Positions 42,471 to 55,194 of a stretch of 64,000 nt of DNA are shown here, piece after piece. The stretch comes from Hanleya hanleyi (Eukaryota; Mollusca; Polyplacophora; Lepidopleurida; Hanleyidae), in contig JAVTVY010020370.1 in assembly GCA_036873755.1 (NCBI GenBank), positions 1-64,000 on the forward strand, read 5' to 3'. The position numbers and the translations under genes are program-made. The notes beneath the pieces were generated by a model. It was not told the DNA's origin and did no database searches. It saw only the letters and a list, made by a program, of their open reading frames with translations. Numbering within the stretch: the stretch's first letter is position 1; each line of letters begins with the position of its first letter.

Positions 42471-45155
42471 TTCAGAGTTGTATATGACATTTGTCCTGTG
42501 GAGTTGTCTCTCATATTTGATACATGTAAGAAACAGCTACATTCAGTTAAACTGTTGTGAAATAAAAACCGTACATTTACTAATTTAACGAGGAGAGGGG
42601 TCCTTTATGAACTTTATACCTGTTTATTAACTCAAGAACAAAGATTTACTTCATCACTTTCTTCACATTTTTCTTCCTTCATCAACAATTTTCTCACCTG
42701 AAAGGAATTCATTTAAAGGGAAACTACTATTTTCTTGTGTTTGACTATTGTCGATTTCCGTGTGGGATATGTGAGCTCTCGGCTCTTGTTTCAAGGTCAC
42801 CTAGTAACCAAGAGTTAAGACCATTTTAGTTTATCGTACAATATAAGATGTGAAACATGTTACATTCTCAGAAGCACAAAATCGTAGACCGTTCTCTGGA
42901 TTGCTAGCTACCAATTGGGATCAAGGCCATTAAACAACCTTGAAATTTGGACCAGTGTAATTCCAGATGTACGGGCGTATGTTGAAGCCCCTTGGGCTCT
43001 TGTTCAACATGGCCGCCCTGAGGCAGGGTTGTTTTTGACCGTTTCTATATCGGACTCTATTATCGCCACCTCTTAAATGACAGGACTAAACATTTCCACA
43101 GTTACATAGTAAGCGTCACCTCTCCCAACAAATGCGAACAGATTTATCTTGGTGACTCAATTGACGTAGTCTTGTCGGGATGTCCTACTCGGGCGATTTA
43201 TTGCCCGCTATTTTTAATTCATTTCATTTCTTGGATTTGGTCTCAAATACGTTTCTGTATGAGTTTTTTACCATGTAAATTAGTATTCTACATTTTCATG
43301 TAAAGAAAACGTGAAGAAGTATGTTGAAAGAAATACATTGTTGAACACAAAGACTTTTCTGGATATGCACTTCCGAAATATATTTTAACATGATGTTGAG
43401 GAGAATATGCTTTTAGCGTGCCTAAGTGGTTTAGCTTCAAAACTCCGGGGGGGGGGGGGGGCATACTTAGCGAAACGTTGTGACAAAACATGTATTTATA
43501 CGAAAAGCGGAAATCCAGAAAAAAAAATATTCGTTCCATTTATGTTCACTTCTATGGTTATTCCAATCTCCTTAAGCATACATCTTGTGGGTCGGCATGG
43601 CCGCAAGTTTTTCAAAATATCGATGACGTTTTGAATCAAACAAACAAGCTTTATAACCCCAATGTGAAAAGCTAAGAAGACAGAGAGAGTATATCCGCTC
43701 TTATCTTTTTGAAATTCCGGTGAATATCCGGGGATGGTGACAGATTGGATTGAAAAATCTTGGATGTTAAGATAAGCACCACCTTAAGAACATTCCATAC
43801 AGATATGAACAAAGCTTGGCTTGTTTCAAATTGCAATATCTCATTCATGGCGCACGGAATCAGCTTGTGCCCATGTCGATTTGAATACAACATGATAATG
43901 TCCATCTACTTGTCCATTTAATCTTATGCAAGTAAGAGAGTACACCACATAAAAACATACTCTCCTCAAAATTTCTCTCGAGAGACCATTGCTAAAATAA
44001 CTTGTTATGTTTGGGATATTCCATGTTATGCCCATGCAATTTCTTATCAGGGTTGTTTTAAGCGAAATATGTCTAAAAGCATATGAAGTATACGTTATTC
44101 TAGATGTATGTCTTCGCAAACCATTACCACAAAAACCAGTTAGGTCGTTATAGATTACACTCAAGGTTTCCTGTCTTTGGCTATTAATAGTGTACATCTT
44201 TTAAAATGCAATAGCAGGCAAGTAACTGGCATCACGTTTCGTACTGTAAACTAATCCGGAGCTCAAGGGGTCGTTTAGGCATGCTTTGCAAATTTCCATC
44301 GAGTTTGAATGATTTGAATGACATGAAAATCATCTTGTCGGCATCATTAACCTTTCCCCACTATATACTTTGATGAGCTCATTAGCGACGATACATGTAG
44401 CATTCAACTTCCCGAATTTGGAGTACCGTAACGTCGTTGCATTAGTGTGCTAGGTAAACTATACGGAGATATGCTTCGACGCATTCGACCATTTCATCGT
44501 ATGCCCTCTGGTGTCTGTTATGTCGAGTGATGTGAGTTCACAGTAGCATTTTTTTTATTTCAGGGGACAAGAGCTCACATGAGAAGTGTATTTTGCCTTT
44601 TCTATAATACAGATAGTTCTACTCGACCATGCGTTTTTATTTCCCCGATTCCAAGATATATTCACATGATGTGGTCAGGTATATAACCGTACATTTAAAA
44701 CGTATTTACAATATTATCTATTATCATATATAGTAATAGTACTGGAGGTATAGACGCATATCCCTGATGAGAACTTGCACTCTCATCAACTTGAAGATTC
44801 TTGAAGACTATCGAGCATGGAGTATGGAGCCCCTACCTCATATTTACTACTTAGTAATTATGTGGATCGGGAATTTCGATGTTATGAGGATAATCGCATA
44901 AAAGCAGGTAGTATAGGCTAAGATGAGAGACTTGTGTTTATGGAAAGTTTTATCTCCATATCAAGTTTATAACTTGGTTGGCTAATAAGATTTTGGAAAA
45001 ATGTTTTCCTATGGTCGCCAATTCGAAACCCCAGATGGCCGATAATTCTCTCCCGGGAATACACAATTCTATAGTGAAGCCAACTTAACCTCGAAGTTTG
45101 CGAGTGGTCATTGGAATAGATATATAGATATGAACTAAGATAAGGCTCAGATGGC
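42471..45155. other. No supported gene; poly-G run
   Basis: A run of 15 G occurs at about 43447-43461. A short stretch at 44228-44280 (ACGTTTCGTACTGTAAACTA, TCCGGAGCTCAAGGGG) is a very worn Penelope-like tail fragment. Open frames up to 118 codons (43841-44197, minus) show no domain. Confidence 0.35.
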
Positions 45156-45159
45156 GGTC

Positions 45160-45595
45160 ATCTTGGAAATCCAAGGTGGCCGGTATTACACCATAGGTAT
45201 TGTGAAATATTCGTCGTGCTACACCCCTTAAATAACAGTGTATCAACATGAATAATGTATATATTGCGCGGATAATAAATTATTAACTGAAATCGGCTTC
45301 GGATGGAGGCCATCTTGAAATCCAAGATGACAGTCTTGGCCATATAACTTGATATCGGATTTTCTATCAATATACTGACAAATGACCAACACTAATATTG
45401 CCGACCAGATAAAACAGTGCAGGATTCTAGATAATAATATAGGCTTCTGGTGGCCATTTTGTAAAATGGACGCTGTGACCCACATTAGAAAAGTTCAAGG
45501 TGGTTCCATATCTAGAAATGCTCCACAGGTCACGATGTATCTCTGTGCCAAATTCATACTTTTATGAAAAAGGCACAATTTTTTTACATATTGAC
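45160..45595 (-). repeat. Dispersed repeat, inverted partner of 37601-38090
   Basis: Reversed, it reads AATTGTGCCTTTTTCATAAA, GCATTTCTAGATATGGA, GAATCCTGCACTGTT, TCAAGATGGCC and AGCACGACGAATATTTC in the same order as the copy 7.1 kb away. Divergence is moderate. Confidence 0.75.
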
Positions 45596-46267
45596 TGGAC
45601 TAATAAGACACATTCGTATCAAATGATTTTTGTTCGTGAATTTTGACTGTACTAGTATCAAGGCCACAAACCTCCATTGAAGTTTTTGGGTGTAAGATTA
45701 TTATCAGGACTTCCGGCGAACACTGAATGGCCATTATAACTGACTGGGCCGGAAATGGTCAGTGACGTATTTTAAAATGTTTTTATAATATTTGACTCTC
45801 AAATATATCAAAATCACCTTTTCAAATTTTAATCGGAAAAAAATCTGGGCCAGTTTGATTGGCACCTCCGAAATTTGCCGTAATGGTGTCGGCCTGGATG
45901 ACCTTATTTCTGGCGATCTTATCTCGAAAAATGGTGGGGAATTTATGCTGAATTTTCCATATGTTTGAGCGGAAAGGCCAGGCTACCTGGTGTGGTGGGT
46001 CATTTGTGGCGGCGAATATTGAGGAATATAGTTTTCTGAAGATGTGCTCGGCCAATTTACTACATATTAAGTAAGGCGATTATTTAGCGATTTGTGACCT
46101 CAAATCGGTTACGGTTGAGCAGGGGGCATCAGACTACAGTTAATCACTTCCGGGTCAGTGCCCACGGCCTACATTGTTTAGAAATTTGAGAGCAGATCTT
46201 TATGGATTTTATGAGCTGCGATTTTTCAGCATTTCTGATACATCTCATATTTCAACTTGCAGATGAG

Positions 46268-46718
46268 TCTGATAGCAAAATACGAACGTAGCGTGCAAGA
46301 TCTATGGGGCTACGTTTCGTAACATGTGTCTAATTCCGCTTAACCCGGGGCTAGGGGCCGTATGAGCCCATGTACTTGAAGATCCTCATGGTACTCATAT
46401 GAACAGTCACAATCAAAGCGTGACTGAGATACATCATTCTTTAGATGACGACTTTACAACGAATATTATGGATTAAGAATACTGATCAGCGATACGGATT
46501 TGATATTTTTGGAACATCATGATGTCTTGCCGGCATCATTGAAAACTGTTGACCGCTTCTCTTGCAGGAAACAAGCCTATGTTTATGTATACTTTTGTCT
46601 TTTTGAATTTGGTGCTAATACTGTTATATGGAAATGGAATAGGTCTTTGGATTATGGACGCGGATATTCTCTAATGGACGACGGCTGGATTATGAATGAC
46701 GGACTAGACGCTTGTAAT
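46268..46718 (+). mobile_element. Penelope-like element, 3' 450 bp
   Basis: Starts just before the RT stop region (CTGATAGCAAAATACGAACG, GCGTGCAAGATCTATGG), then GTCTAATTCCGCTTAACCCG and the full tail to GGACTAGACGCTTGTAATTC. It has no RT core. It is the most complete solo tail in the window. Confidence 0.85.
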
Positions 46719-46989
46719 TCAAACTGTACTTCCTGGTGTTGATTTGGGCCACTTTGGAAAAAGCATGGTGGATGGAGACATGATCAGTGAAGGGTGAGAA
46801 GGCTCCCTGTTTACAAATTGAATGACATTCTGTAGCACCAATCACCTGTCAGTGGCGGGAATTTGAAATTTCCATGGTCAACATCTGTCAAGACTTCCAC
46901 TGGCAATGTCCCACAAGGTAAATACTGACATTCCAGGTGGATTTATGCATTGTGAATCTTCTGGATTTTTGCCGATTTTTATAACGCTA

Positions 46990-47180
46990 ATACATAACAA
47001 GTACCGGAATCAATAGTGGGCCGATGCCAGGGACGAACGGCGTGTTTCTAGTGTTTGTATTGTTGCTCGGTCACGTCGGCCCATAAATGTAAGGGACATA
47101 ACTCTGGCTACACTCTCAACATCAAACCGAGGTGATCAGGATAAGTTATACATCAGGGACACCACTCATACACTTAAATG
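46990..47180 (-). repeat. Third copy of the Rab A/B 5' flank, no gene attached
   Basis: GTGTTTGTATTGTTGCTCGG, TCACGTCGGCCCATAAATG and AAGGGACATAACTCTGGCTA match 30380-30470. Farther left there is no start exon. It may be the remnant of a fourth Rab unit, or part of a dispersed repeat. Confidence 0.55.
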
Positions 47181-47324
47181 CTTCAGTCCATTCAATCGTC
47201 AGATCGGACACTCTGTAGCCGTCCAACGTCTTTCACATGTATTATTAGAGCACGCGATTGACATGGCAGAGTACTAAATCTCATACAGTTATAACAAAAT
47301 ATATATTTAAACAAAAGCTAGTTT

Positions 47325-47390
47325 CTTGTACGAGAGAAGCGGTCAACAGTTTTCAATGATGCCGACAAGATATCACGGTGTTCCTATCCT
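47325..47390 (-). mobile_element. Penelope-like tail fragment beside the third flank copy
   Basis: GAGAGAAGCGGTCAACAGTT then TTCAATGATGCCGACAAGAT is the reversed tail. It occupies the same place relative to the flank block as at Rab A and Rab B. Confidence 0.7.
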
Positions 47391-47480
47391 ATAATCCGGG
47401 TCATTGACCAGTATTGTTTTATCCAACTGAATCTCTGAGTCGTTTCCAGGTATATAGTGGTTCTCATAAGGAATACCTAT
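47391..47480 (-). other. Possible orphan coding exon
   Basis: On the minus strand an acceptor-like TTATTTTATAG is followed by an open segment reading GIPYENHYIPGNDSEIQLDK then TILVNDPDYR. The composition looks protein-like but I do not recognise the family, no partner exon was found, and it abuts a retroelement fragment. Confidence 0.25.
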
Positions 47481-47639
47481 AAAATAAAACCAAAAAAGGG
47501 AAACAAAGAACACGATTGTAAGTTATTGCATTATTTGTACATTTTATGCTCATAAAATCCATTTTATTGGTGTTGTGAAATATGATAACAACTGTCTTTG
47601 GGTCTCATTTCCCTTCAAAAGTTACAAGCTAAAAGAAGA

Positions 47640-48530
47640 TATATAATCTCCTCAGACCAGAAAGAACAGGAGTCATATTTTAACTCCCGGAAGAACTTGA
47701 CTTTAGCTGATGGCAAAAAATCTCAACAGGATCCGTCAGAATTGGCTGCGAGAGGGAGCAAAAGTTGTTTTTCCTAGAAGTGAAATTAGAAAGATCCAAT
47801 GCCCAATGCTAAATCCTACGAAGGCAATCCATTCACTATAAGACGTAAGAATATGAAAGAAATATGCTCAGAGGACACTTTAACAACCTTAATTATATGC
47901 TCGAGGCTTCTAAAACAAATGATCCCAGATTTTACTGGGAAATTGTGAAGCTTTCATGAACGATAAATCAACAACAACAGAGAAAAGAAAAATACCGAAT
48001 AAATGCTTCGCTTCACTGTCCAAAATTGATAATATTGCTTGCCGCCTTTTCATCCAATTCTGATTCTCGAATTGATTCCTGCTTCATTACAAAAAATGTT
48101 GCCATTTTCGAAGAAAGTTTTTCAGGTAGTGGTAAAATGATAAAATTAACCACAGAATCTTAATTGGGGTGATCCGCTCCGTCTAAAACATTTTTTTAAT
48201 ATATCACTTACAAATGTTCCTTACAGTTAACAAGTACGAAAGTATTACTAATATTGGAAAAGAATGATAAGTACCTGCTAAGTATTATTACTGTTTTCTC
48301 TACTAAACAGTGATGAAAAACAATGGAAAGACGTGTCTGAATTATATAGATATAACCATTCAATCAAATAGGTTAATCTAGAATATTGAATTCGGTATTT
48401 CTCAAGGTCAAAGCATTGATATGGCATAAAGACTTACTTTTCACTCAAACGATAGGTATAAAGGTTGCGGTTAATGATTGATTCCAAAGTTACATTCGTA
48501 GTAGATATCAGGCTGTATAGATGAGGCGAA
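47640..48530 (+). pseudogene. Highly decayed LINE RT remnant
   Basis: Short islands only: HFNNLNYMLEASKTNDPRFY with WEIV (linker before the RT) at about 47880-47957, and WHKDLL, TIGIKVAVNDWFQSYIRSRY (RT motif after FDKVWH) at about 48430-48510. Order and spacing fit a plus-strand LINE of Jockey-group type with many frameshifts. Confidence 0.5.
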
Positions 48531-48726
48531 TATCTTGAAAATTACTTTCACTGCTGGCTTAATTAAGACTCTGTATCACGTCCCGTGTTATTTATAATAT
48601 ATTTCAACTATATAGCTGATATCTATAACGAGAGTTTTCACAGCTTATGACTCGTCTCTGCACCATTTGCTTCTAAATATCCTTGAAAACTGCCGTCAGT
48701 TGAACTTGTTTCTACTTCCAAAAACA

Positions 48727-51700
48727 TCATAAAATTTCACAGCAACTGGATTTATTATTATCCGAGGTGGAGACCACTGTGTTTTTCGCATCCATCATTT
48801 GTTTAACAAGTTCACTGAAAGCTTCTCGCACATTGTTCCCAGTCTTGGCACTAGTTTCCAGAAACGACAACCCCTTTTCAGCAGCAAAAGCCTGGAATTT
48901 AGAGACCAAGACGAAATGATTACTTTTGGACAGTTAAAAGACGAATTATTCGTTAACCAGGTTTTGAAATTTAATGGTCTACGACAGTTCCTCACTCGGA
49001 CAGTCCTCCACTACAACAGTTCCCCACTCGGACATTTCCCTTCTCGGACAATTCCCCACTTCGATTTTAACACACAATATTTTCCAAAGTAAAAAACTGA
49101 GAATATTCATCCTGTTCATTATTATATTTGAGATAATGTTTAACGACAGTTTAGTCCACATGGTGAATGGTGAACAATATTCATGTATAACACATTTCTT
49201 TTGCACATATTAAACTTAACATTAAAAGGTGGTGGAAAACGACGCTGGAGTACAGACAAGAAATTATATGACCCCACAGACAAATAGACTGACTGCTTAT
49301 TTCTAAGCTATCGAATGAACCAAAAGTGATCCCTGTGAGATGATTTGCATCCCTGCCACGTTTTGATTGTAGCTATTCATGTGGACATATTGAGTTGACA
49401 TGACCACACGGCCCCTAGCACCGGCTTGGGCGGTATAAGATACAAATATTTCATAGCCATGATGTGAAAACACTATCAAGTCATCTCTTATAACACGTGT
49501 ATTTAATATGTTTGCACAGCACATGCCTTTAATAGTACATATATCAAAATCTTTTTTTGTAAAGTCAATGACTGAGGATTAAAAAGTGATATATCTCTTC
49601 TGTGTTTTCTCAATAAAGTGAGAGTAGGCCATTATTGCATTCTGTAAGTTCCCCGTGATTTTAATAAGATATTATTGGGTATGTGTGTGGGTATTTTTTC
49701 TACTGTAGATGACATTTTTATACTATGGGTAAAAGATGGAGTGGGAAACTGTCCAAGTGGGGGAAAATGTCCGAGTGGGGAATTGTCCGAGTGGGGAACT
49801 TTCCGGGTAATAAACTGTCCGTACCCCGAAATTTAATGCATATAACATTATCAGACAATGAAACATAATTTTGGCCATGAAACTATCCCGGTGTCTATGA
49901 AGTTAAATGGAAATTTTAGTAATGTTACTACAGTTTACTACGGCAGGTTCAACGATAATCCAGCTCTGACAGAGACGAATGGTGACTTCGTATATCAGGC
50001 ATAATTCAGCAACGTATACTATGATTGTCTTTTTGAATTTGGTGCTAATGCTGTTATATGGAATATGGAATTACCAATATACGAGTTGTCAGAGCATTTC
50101 CATCATAGCTCTCTAGATTTGTATCTAATACCGCTTATGCCGGTGCTAGGGGCCGTGTGGTCATATCATCCAAGTTGCCACATGAACAGGTACAATAAAA
50201 GCGTACCTGAGATACAACACATATCACGAGTCGTTAGATTCTTGGTATGTGCTTTAGAATTGGTTAACCGGAAGACTATACTGTGAAGTCATATGACTCT
50301 GTCAGTATGTCGGCACCTCTTCCCACTTCCCTTATATGTGTTGTAATTTGGATTATGGACGCGGATATTCTTTAATGGACGACGGCTGAATTATGAATGA
50401 CGGACCACGCGCTTGTAATTCATTAGGGTGATCATTGGGAAATCCAACGCTTACCTTACAGGATAGATTTAGAAGAACAGCAGCTTCAAAATATCGGTCT
50501 GATCAAGTAAACGATAATACTGAATTCAATCAGAACTACATCGGGTCGGAATATGTATGTTTATGAGTATTGGATACTTGTAGACATAGTCATATAAATT
50601 CCTTGTCCTACCCATTTTGGTGAATGCGTACCGAGCACGATCTGGATCGAGCATGATCCGGGTTCATGCGAGATAATTCTGATACATGTAAAATGTGACC
50701 GAATTGCCTGGATCGTGGCAATGACAATCAAGAGAGAAGCAAGTTAGTATTTTGGCCAAACCGATCAATTGTTTTATGCGACTAATGTAAGCAGCAGGCG
50801 TCAGATACGACATATTCAGCATTCTTCCATAAAAGACAATCATCACATAGTAGTAGTAACCTGATAATATCACAGGTTTACTGATGCAAGGTTATGATTG
50901 AACACGTTTATCATGTGACTCCCTGCTCCAAGTATTTGGTGAAAGTTGACGGAATCTATCTGCTACCTTGATCTATCATGGTTTTATCTTTGAGCCGGTC
51001 GAATCAGACTACGCCATGGACATGTTAAACGCCCCAGCCAAACTTAAATAGTCTCTTTTGTCATTTTGCACTTCGTTTGTAACAAACGGTTCATTTGTCG
51101 AGGCTTTGATATGAGAGTTTCTGAGTTGCAGAAAATATTAGGCCGAATACATCTTATTGAAATACATTCGTTTTTAAACTTTGAGTCATTTTATGAGTCT
51201 CAGGGCCTAGGCTCTTTTCAGTGAAAACCAGAATGAACTTGAAGGAAGATTCACTTGAGGGCGGTGACAACAAACCAATGGTCAACGCATCGACTTCTCA
51301 TTCCATCTGATCTCAGCCATCTGATAATATGGTAAGCTCAGTTGACCTGAAGGAGATTAAACTTTGAATCTACCATCTCATTCTATTAATCTTGTGTCAA
51401 CAGTATCACAAAGGGAATTAATTCTGAAAGAAATGTATACCTTGGCTGTTTCTGGATCAACTAGTTTGTCGCCGCCCAAGTCCGACTTGTTGCCTATGAT
51501 CACAGTACGAACGTTCTCCTCAGCGTAGGCCTCCTTCTCTTCAAGCCAGTGAGGTACATGCTGAAAGCTTTCCTGTATACACAGTAAATAATATACCATC
51601 CACATAAATATATATTTATGTATCGTTTGTTAATGTCAATATGGCCTCAACTGATAAACTAGGCAATAAGAAAATATGTGAAGCTATTTTAAGATGGATC

Positions 51701-54440
51701 GCTACTGAAAGTACGATAATGACAATCAGCCAACCAAAGCAAAAACTGAACGTGTTAATTGCTCTGTTTATATAAAAGAAAAACAGAATCACGAACTCAT
51801 TTCCACTGTACTCCTCCAAGGCATGATGACAGTCTTGCTGAAAATGCACCTTAAGACACACATCCTTGACAAATGGATCATCGGGCATTAAAGCCCATGC
51901 ACAGAGTCACCAGAATCAGTTTTGACTTTCCATGTGGCAAGGAACAAAATACTGGGGATCCGTTGCCACAATGAGGTGTCCTTGCGCTTTTGCTAATAAT
52001 AATAATAATAATATGACCTTTACCATTCTTGCTCTAAAACCTTTCTATTTACTTAACATATTATGAATAGTTCTCCACAAATCCATGGAATTCCTTTCTA
52101 CGATGCGACTTCACCAAGAAACACCATTCAAGTGAAGCCTAACTTGTGGTCATACAAACCTGATCATCCACGCTGTAGATTATGAAGATGCCATGGGAGT
52201 GTCTGTAGTAACTATTTGTTATGTTATGAAACCTCTCTTGACCGGCAGTATCCCACTAAGAACACAAAAACATATAGGGACAGTTATTTCAAATTTCTGA
52301 ATATGTTATACATGTAAACTGAGTTGCTTCATACTATGCAACGATTTTACACCTGTTGTACTGTAAGTAAATATCTATGTAACTAAAATTTGGTTGACAT
52401 ATTTTACAGAGGTATTACAAATTTTCTGGATATGGCCTATTATCTTGATCAGTAACATTACCATGTTAGCCAAATCTGTCCATTTCATTTAACGTCATAG
52501 AACATCCTTCGAGAAATAGGTTTATTATGACAATACAATCAACTCCTCCATTCCAGGTTCATCAACTCCAACCCCTTTATTCCAATTTCATCAAATCAAA
52601 CACCTTCATTCCAAGTCCATCAGCTCGAACACCTTCATTTCAAGTTCATGGACTCAAACGCCATTTCAAGTTCATCAATAGATAGATGGTTGAGATCGTA
52701 GCCTAAACAGTTTCGCTAAAATAACAATAGCGACAGCTACGGTTACGCTTGATACTGTAATATGTTATTAAATCAGCGTTGGTTTTAACTTACCAACTGC
52801 AGCATAATTTTCTGTCCGTCTACCTCTAAGGTCTTAGTTTGCTGAAAATAGATATTCAATGGATGCCACAACCTGAATTCCATATCGTATAAATATTACC
52901 ATATTTTCAAATAAAAACTATCGGCGAAATCGAATTTATCTTCGTACATTATTATATATTATGTTTACCTTGAAGAACAGAACGTTGTTCACGAAATGAA
53001 TGAACAGAAAACTGAGATCAAATTGGAAAAAAATACTCACAAAATCCAGTCCTATTGTGCTCATATACTCTTGTGTGAATTCGCCTAACTGGAATGAAAT
53101 GGTTTGGGTATTTGTTTATATAGTAATTATTTTCATAGACTATACAGTAGCACTGAATGGCTCCTAATGTTGAGTTCTATTTTCAAGCATCAGACATTGT
53201 GCTCGTGAGCAATTATGACTGAGATACATAATACTTTTAAAAAAAACCCTCTGGACCACACTTTCCCTAGCACCGGCATGAACGGTATTAGATACAAATA
53301 TTTCAGAGCGATGATGTAATAGACCTATCAAGTCATCTGATGGAAAGTGATAAGCTATGAGACGGAGTATTTATAGAATACCATTTCTTATTCAGAAGAG
53401 ATGCCTGTGAGTCCCGACGCCGACCAAGCGATTCATTCTCCGCCATGTTTACAAGTCACAATATTACAATCGCAATGATTTATACAAGCCTCGTGGACGA
53501 AACGTCCATCAGCAAGAAGCAAACGCAACATTAAAAGGGCGGTGGAAAACGACGCCAGCGTGCTGATAAGAAGTCGTATGACCCCACAGACAAATATACT
53601 GATTGCATATTCTTAAAACATCACAAGAACCAAAGTTTATCCCTGTGAAGATGTGTATTCCAACCACGCTTTTATTGTCGCTGTTCATGTTGGCATCTTG
53701 ACGGACATGAACACACGGCCCCTAGCAACGGTTTAAGCGGTATTAGATACAATATTTCAGAGCGATGATGTAATAGCCCAAACAAGTCTTCTGAAGGAAA
53801 GTGATGAACTATGTGACGGCCAGATAGAACAAAACGGTATTTGATCCAAAGTCTTTGGTTTATGGATGCGGAAATTTTCTATAATGGTTGACGGCTGATT
53901 ATTGAATGTCGGATTATAAGCTTATATATTAGGTATATTATATATATCAATAAGATTATAACTCCCCTGATATATAAATATATGGTTAATTACCCTCTCT
54001 CTTGATAATCTCATCTACATATGGATATCAATCGCTGCAATGTCGAATGCTACTTACCGCGTACTGAAGAATTATAGATGATTTTCCTACACCGACATCG
54101 CCAACCATCACAACCTTGAACACGTGGTCGCTGAGGAGTGAACATGACAAATGCGACATTTTCACAACAATTGTGTGATACGTCCATAGTCCAATACCAA
54201 AATGTGGGCATATATGCGCATTAGATCAATATTGAACAGTGATTATATATTTAGGTATTCATAACATAGCGTTTCATATTACCTATCGTTTATAGGTAAG
54301 ATCAGATGAAGTTCAGTATTACCTAAAATATAAAGCTCTCGGTTATAACAACAGCAAACTCAAGTTTATACCTTGTTGAAGCATTCAATTTAACTCATCA
54401 TAATAATATAAGGGGGAGGGTGTACTTACTATTCCGGCAT
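48727..54440 (-). CDS. Rab C: complete divergent Rab-family small GTPase, 190 aa
   Basis: Seven exons: 54430-54440, 54058-54130, 53041-53088, 52794-52841, 52160-52255, 51441-51572 and 48727-48891; GT-AG throughout, 573-nt open frame. The 11-nt first exon reads MPEY, with Tyr split 2+1 as in Rab A and B; the usual Rab phrasing MPEYD.xFK supports it. Boxes: GDVGVGKS P-loop, YMSTIGLDF switch [25 protein letters not shown]; tail SSCCEIL with a dicysteine for prenylation. Expected role is vesicle traffic as a membrane-bound GTP switch. It is clearly older than the A/B pair (different length of exons 1 and 7, low identity). The last intron (2.5 kb) holds a TIR element and retroelement tails; intron 4 holds a tandem repeat. 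Confidence 0.92.
48977..49827. mobile_element. TIR element with CACTCGGACA subterminal repeats in Rab C intron 6
   Basis: The left end has CTACGACAGTTCCTCACTCGGACAG with three further CACTCGGACA-type units to 49055; the right end (49740-49827) is the inverted version, CCGAGTGGGGAA repeated, ending AACTGTCCGTACCCC. GAAATTTAATG lies just outside both ends (48966-48976 and 49828-49838), a 9-11 bp target duplication. The 0.85-kb interior has no transposase and includes a Penelope-like tail fragment at 49320-49470. Confidence 0.85.
49320..49500 (-). mobile_element. Penelope-like tail fragment inside the TIR element
   Basis: CCACGTTTTGATTGTAGCTA, TTCATGTGGACATATTGAG and CACGGCCCCTAGCACCGGCT with GGCGGTATAAGATACAAAT match the reversed tail subfamily seen at 9440-9725 and 53250-53900. 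Confidence 0.65.
50020..50420 (+). mobile_element. Penelope-like tail, chimaeric solo copy in Rab C intron 6
   Basis: It starts with GTATACTATGATTGTCTTTT and TTGGTGCTAATGCTGTTATA, jumps to TACCGCTTATGCCGGTGCTA and GGGGCCGTGTGGTCAT, and ends GGACCACGCGCTTGTAAT. Segment order differs from 46268-46718, so it is a rearranged or recombinant tail. Confidence 0.7.
52535..52680. repeat. About 33-bp tandem repeat in Rab C intron 4
   Basis: TTCCAAGTTCATCAACTC-type units with ACACCTTCATT recur about five times with substitutions. Confidence 0.7.
53250..53900 (-). mobile_element. Penelope-like tail fragments, two direct copies, in Rab C intron 2
   Basis: Two reversed copies (about 53255-53365 and 53640-53900) share CCTAGCACCGGCATGAACGG-like and GTATTAGATACAA segments and a second part with CTATAATGGTTGACGGCTG. 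Between them lies GTGGACGAAACGTCCATCAG, diverged from 9400-9420. The two-copy arrangement mirrors 8940-9760. Confidence 0.65.
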
Positions 54441-55194
54441 TGTCTCATCCGTCAGCCCTATACCCAATACATAAATGTTGCTGTCAATTTAATGTGGCGG
54501 TATCAAATTAGGCAAGTAAATAGCTGGATATACGACTCGGTGCTAAAGAATACAGACTAATATCTACACCGAACTGGGTGTGGAAGATTTGGTACAAACT
54601 AGAGTCTACTCCTGAGTGACCGTGTATAGAACATATCACAGACCCGGTATGAACAGGGTTGTTGGTGACATAGCATTTGGCAGCCATATAATACTGTAGA
54701 GCAGGACCTAATCGTTATTTGTTTACCTCCGTTGCTGTGTTACCAGGCATCGATGCACAACATTCGATGACCTGGATTGAAACCCCTAGCTTACTGACAA
54801 CTGAGTGGTCGTGCGTACGCGCAGCCTGATCTAGGGATTATTTAACAGTGTTTGTGAAGATAAAAACTGGCTTGTCGGATGATAAAACATGTTTGTCTGG
54901 TTCACGCAATCGTTTTCATTCAAGACTGAATTACCTTCTACATTCTCAAACACTTCGAATAGATCGAAGACATTCACGAGATGTTCATGGTCTCCGACAC
55001 TCCAGAATTCCCCCAAAGAACTGGACGTACTATGCACGTCGTTATTAGAATGACGGGTGTTTAACAACTAAAACAAGTTTTATTATGTTGACTCACCTTC
55101 AACATAATATCACCCGTATTTAACCTGAAACCAGAACCTTAAATGCATATTGTTCTCATAATATTATGAAGCGTTTTCGAAGAATATTATGAAG
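54441..55194. other. Rab C upstream region, no gene seen
   Basis: This should hold the Rab C promoter. No TATA box or repeat stands out, and it shares nothing obvious with the Rab A/B flank. Opposed open frames at 54831-55067 are not supported as genes. Confidence 0.35.

Noticed and set aside
44763..44800. CTGATGAG string followed by a CTCATCAAC segment
   Set aside because: Resembles a hammerhead start but there is no GAAA box or closing stems.
41281..45155. Hidden fourth Rab gene between Rab B and Rab C
   Set aside because: I looked for WDTAGQ, NKxD and P-loop exons on both strands in 31-48 kb and found none; only the 5' flank copy at 46990-47180 remains.
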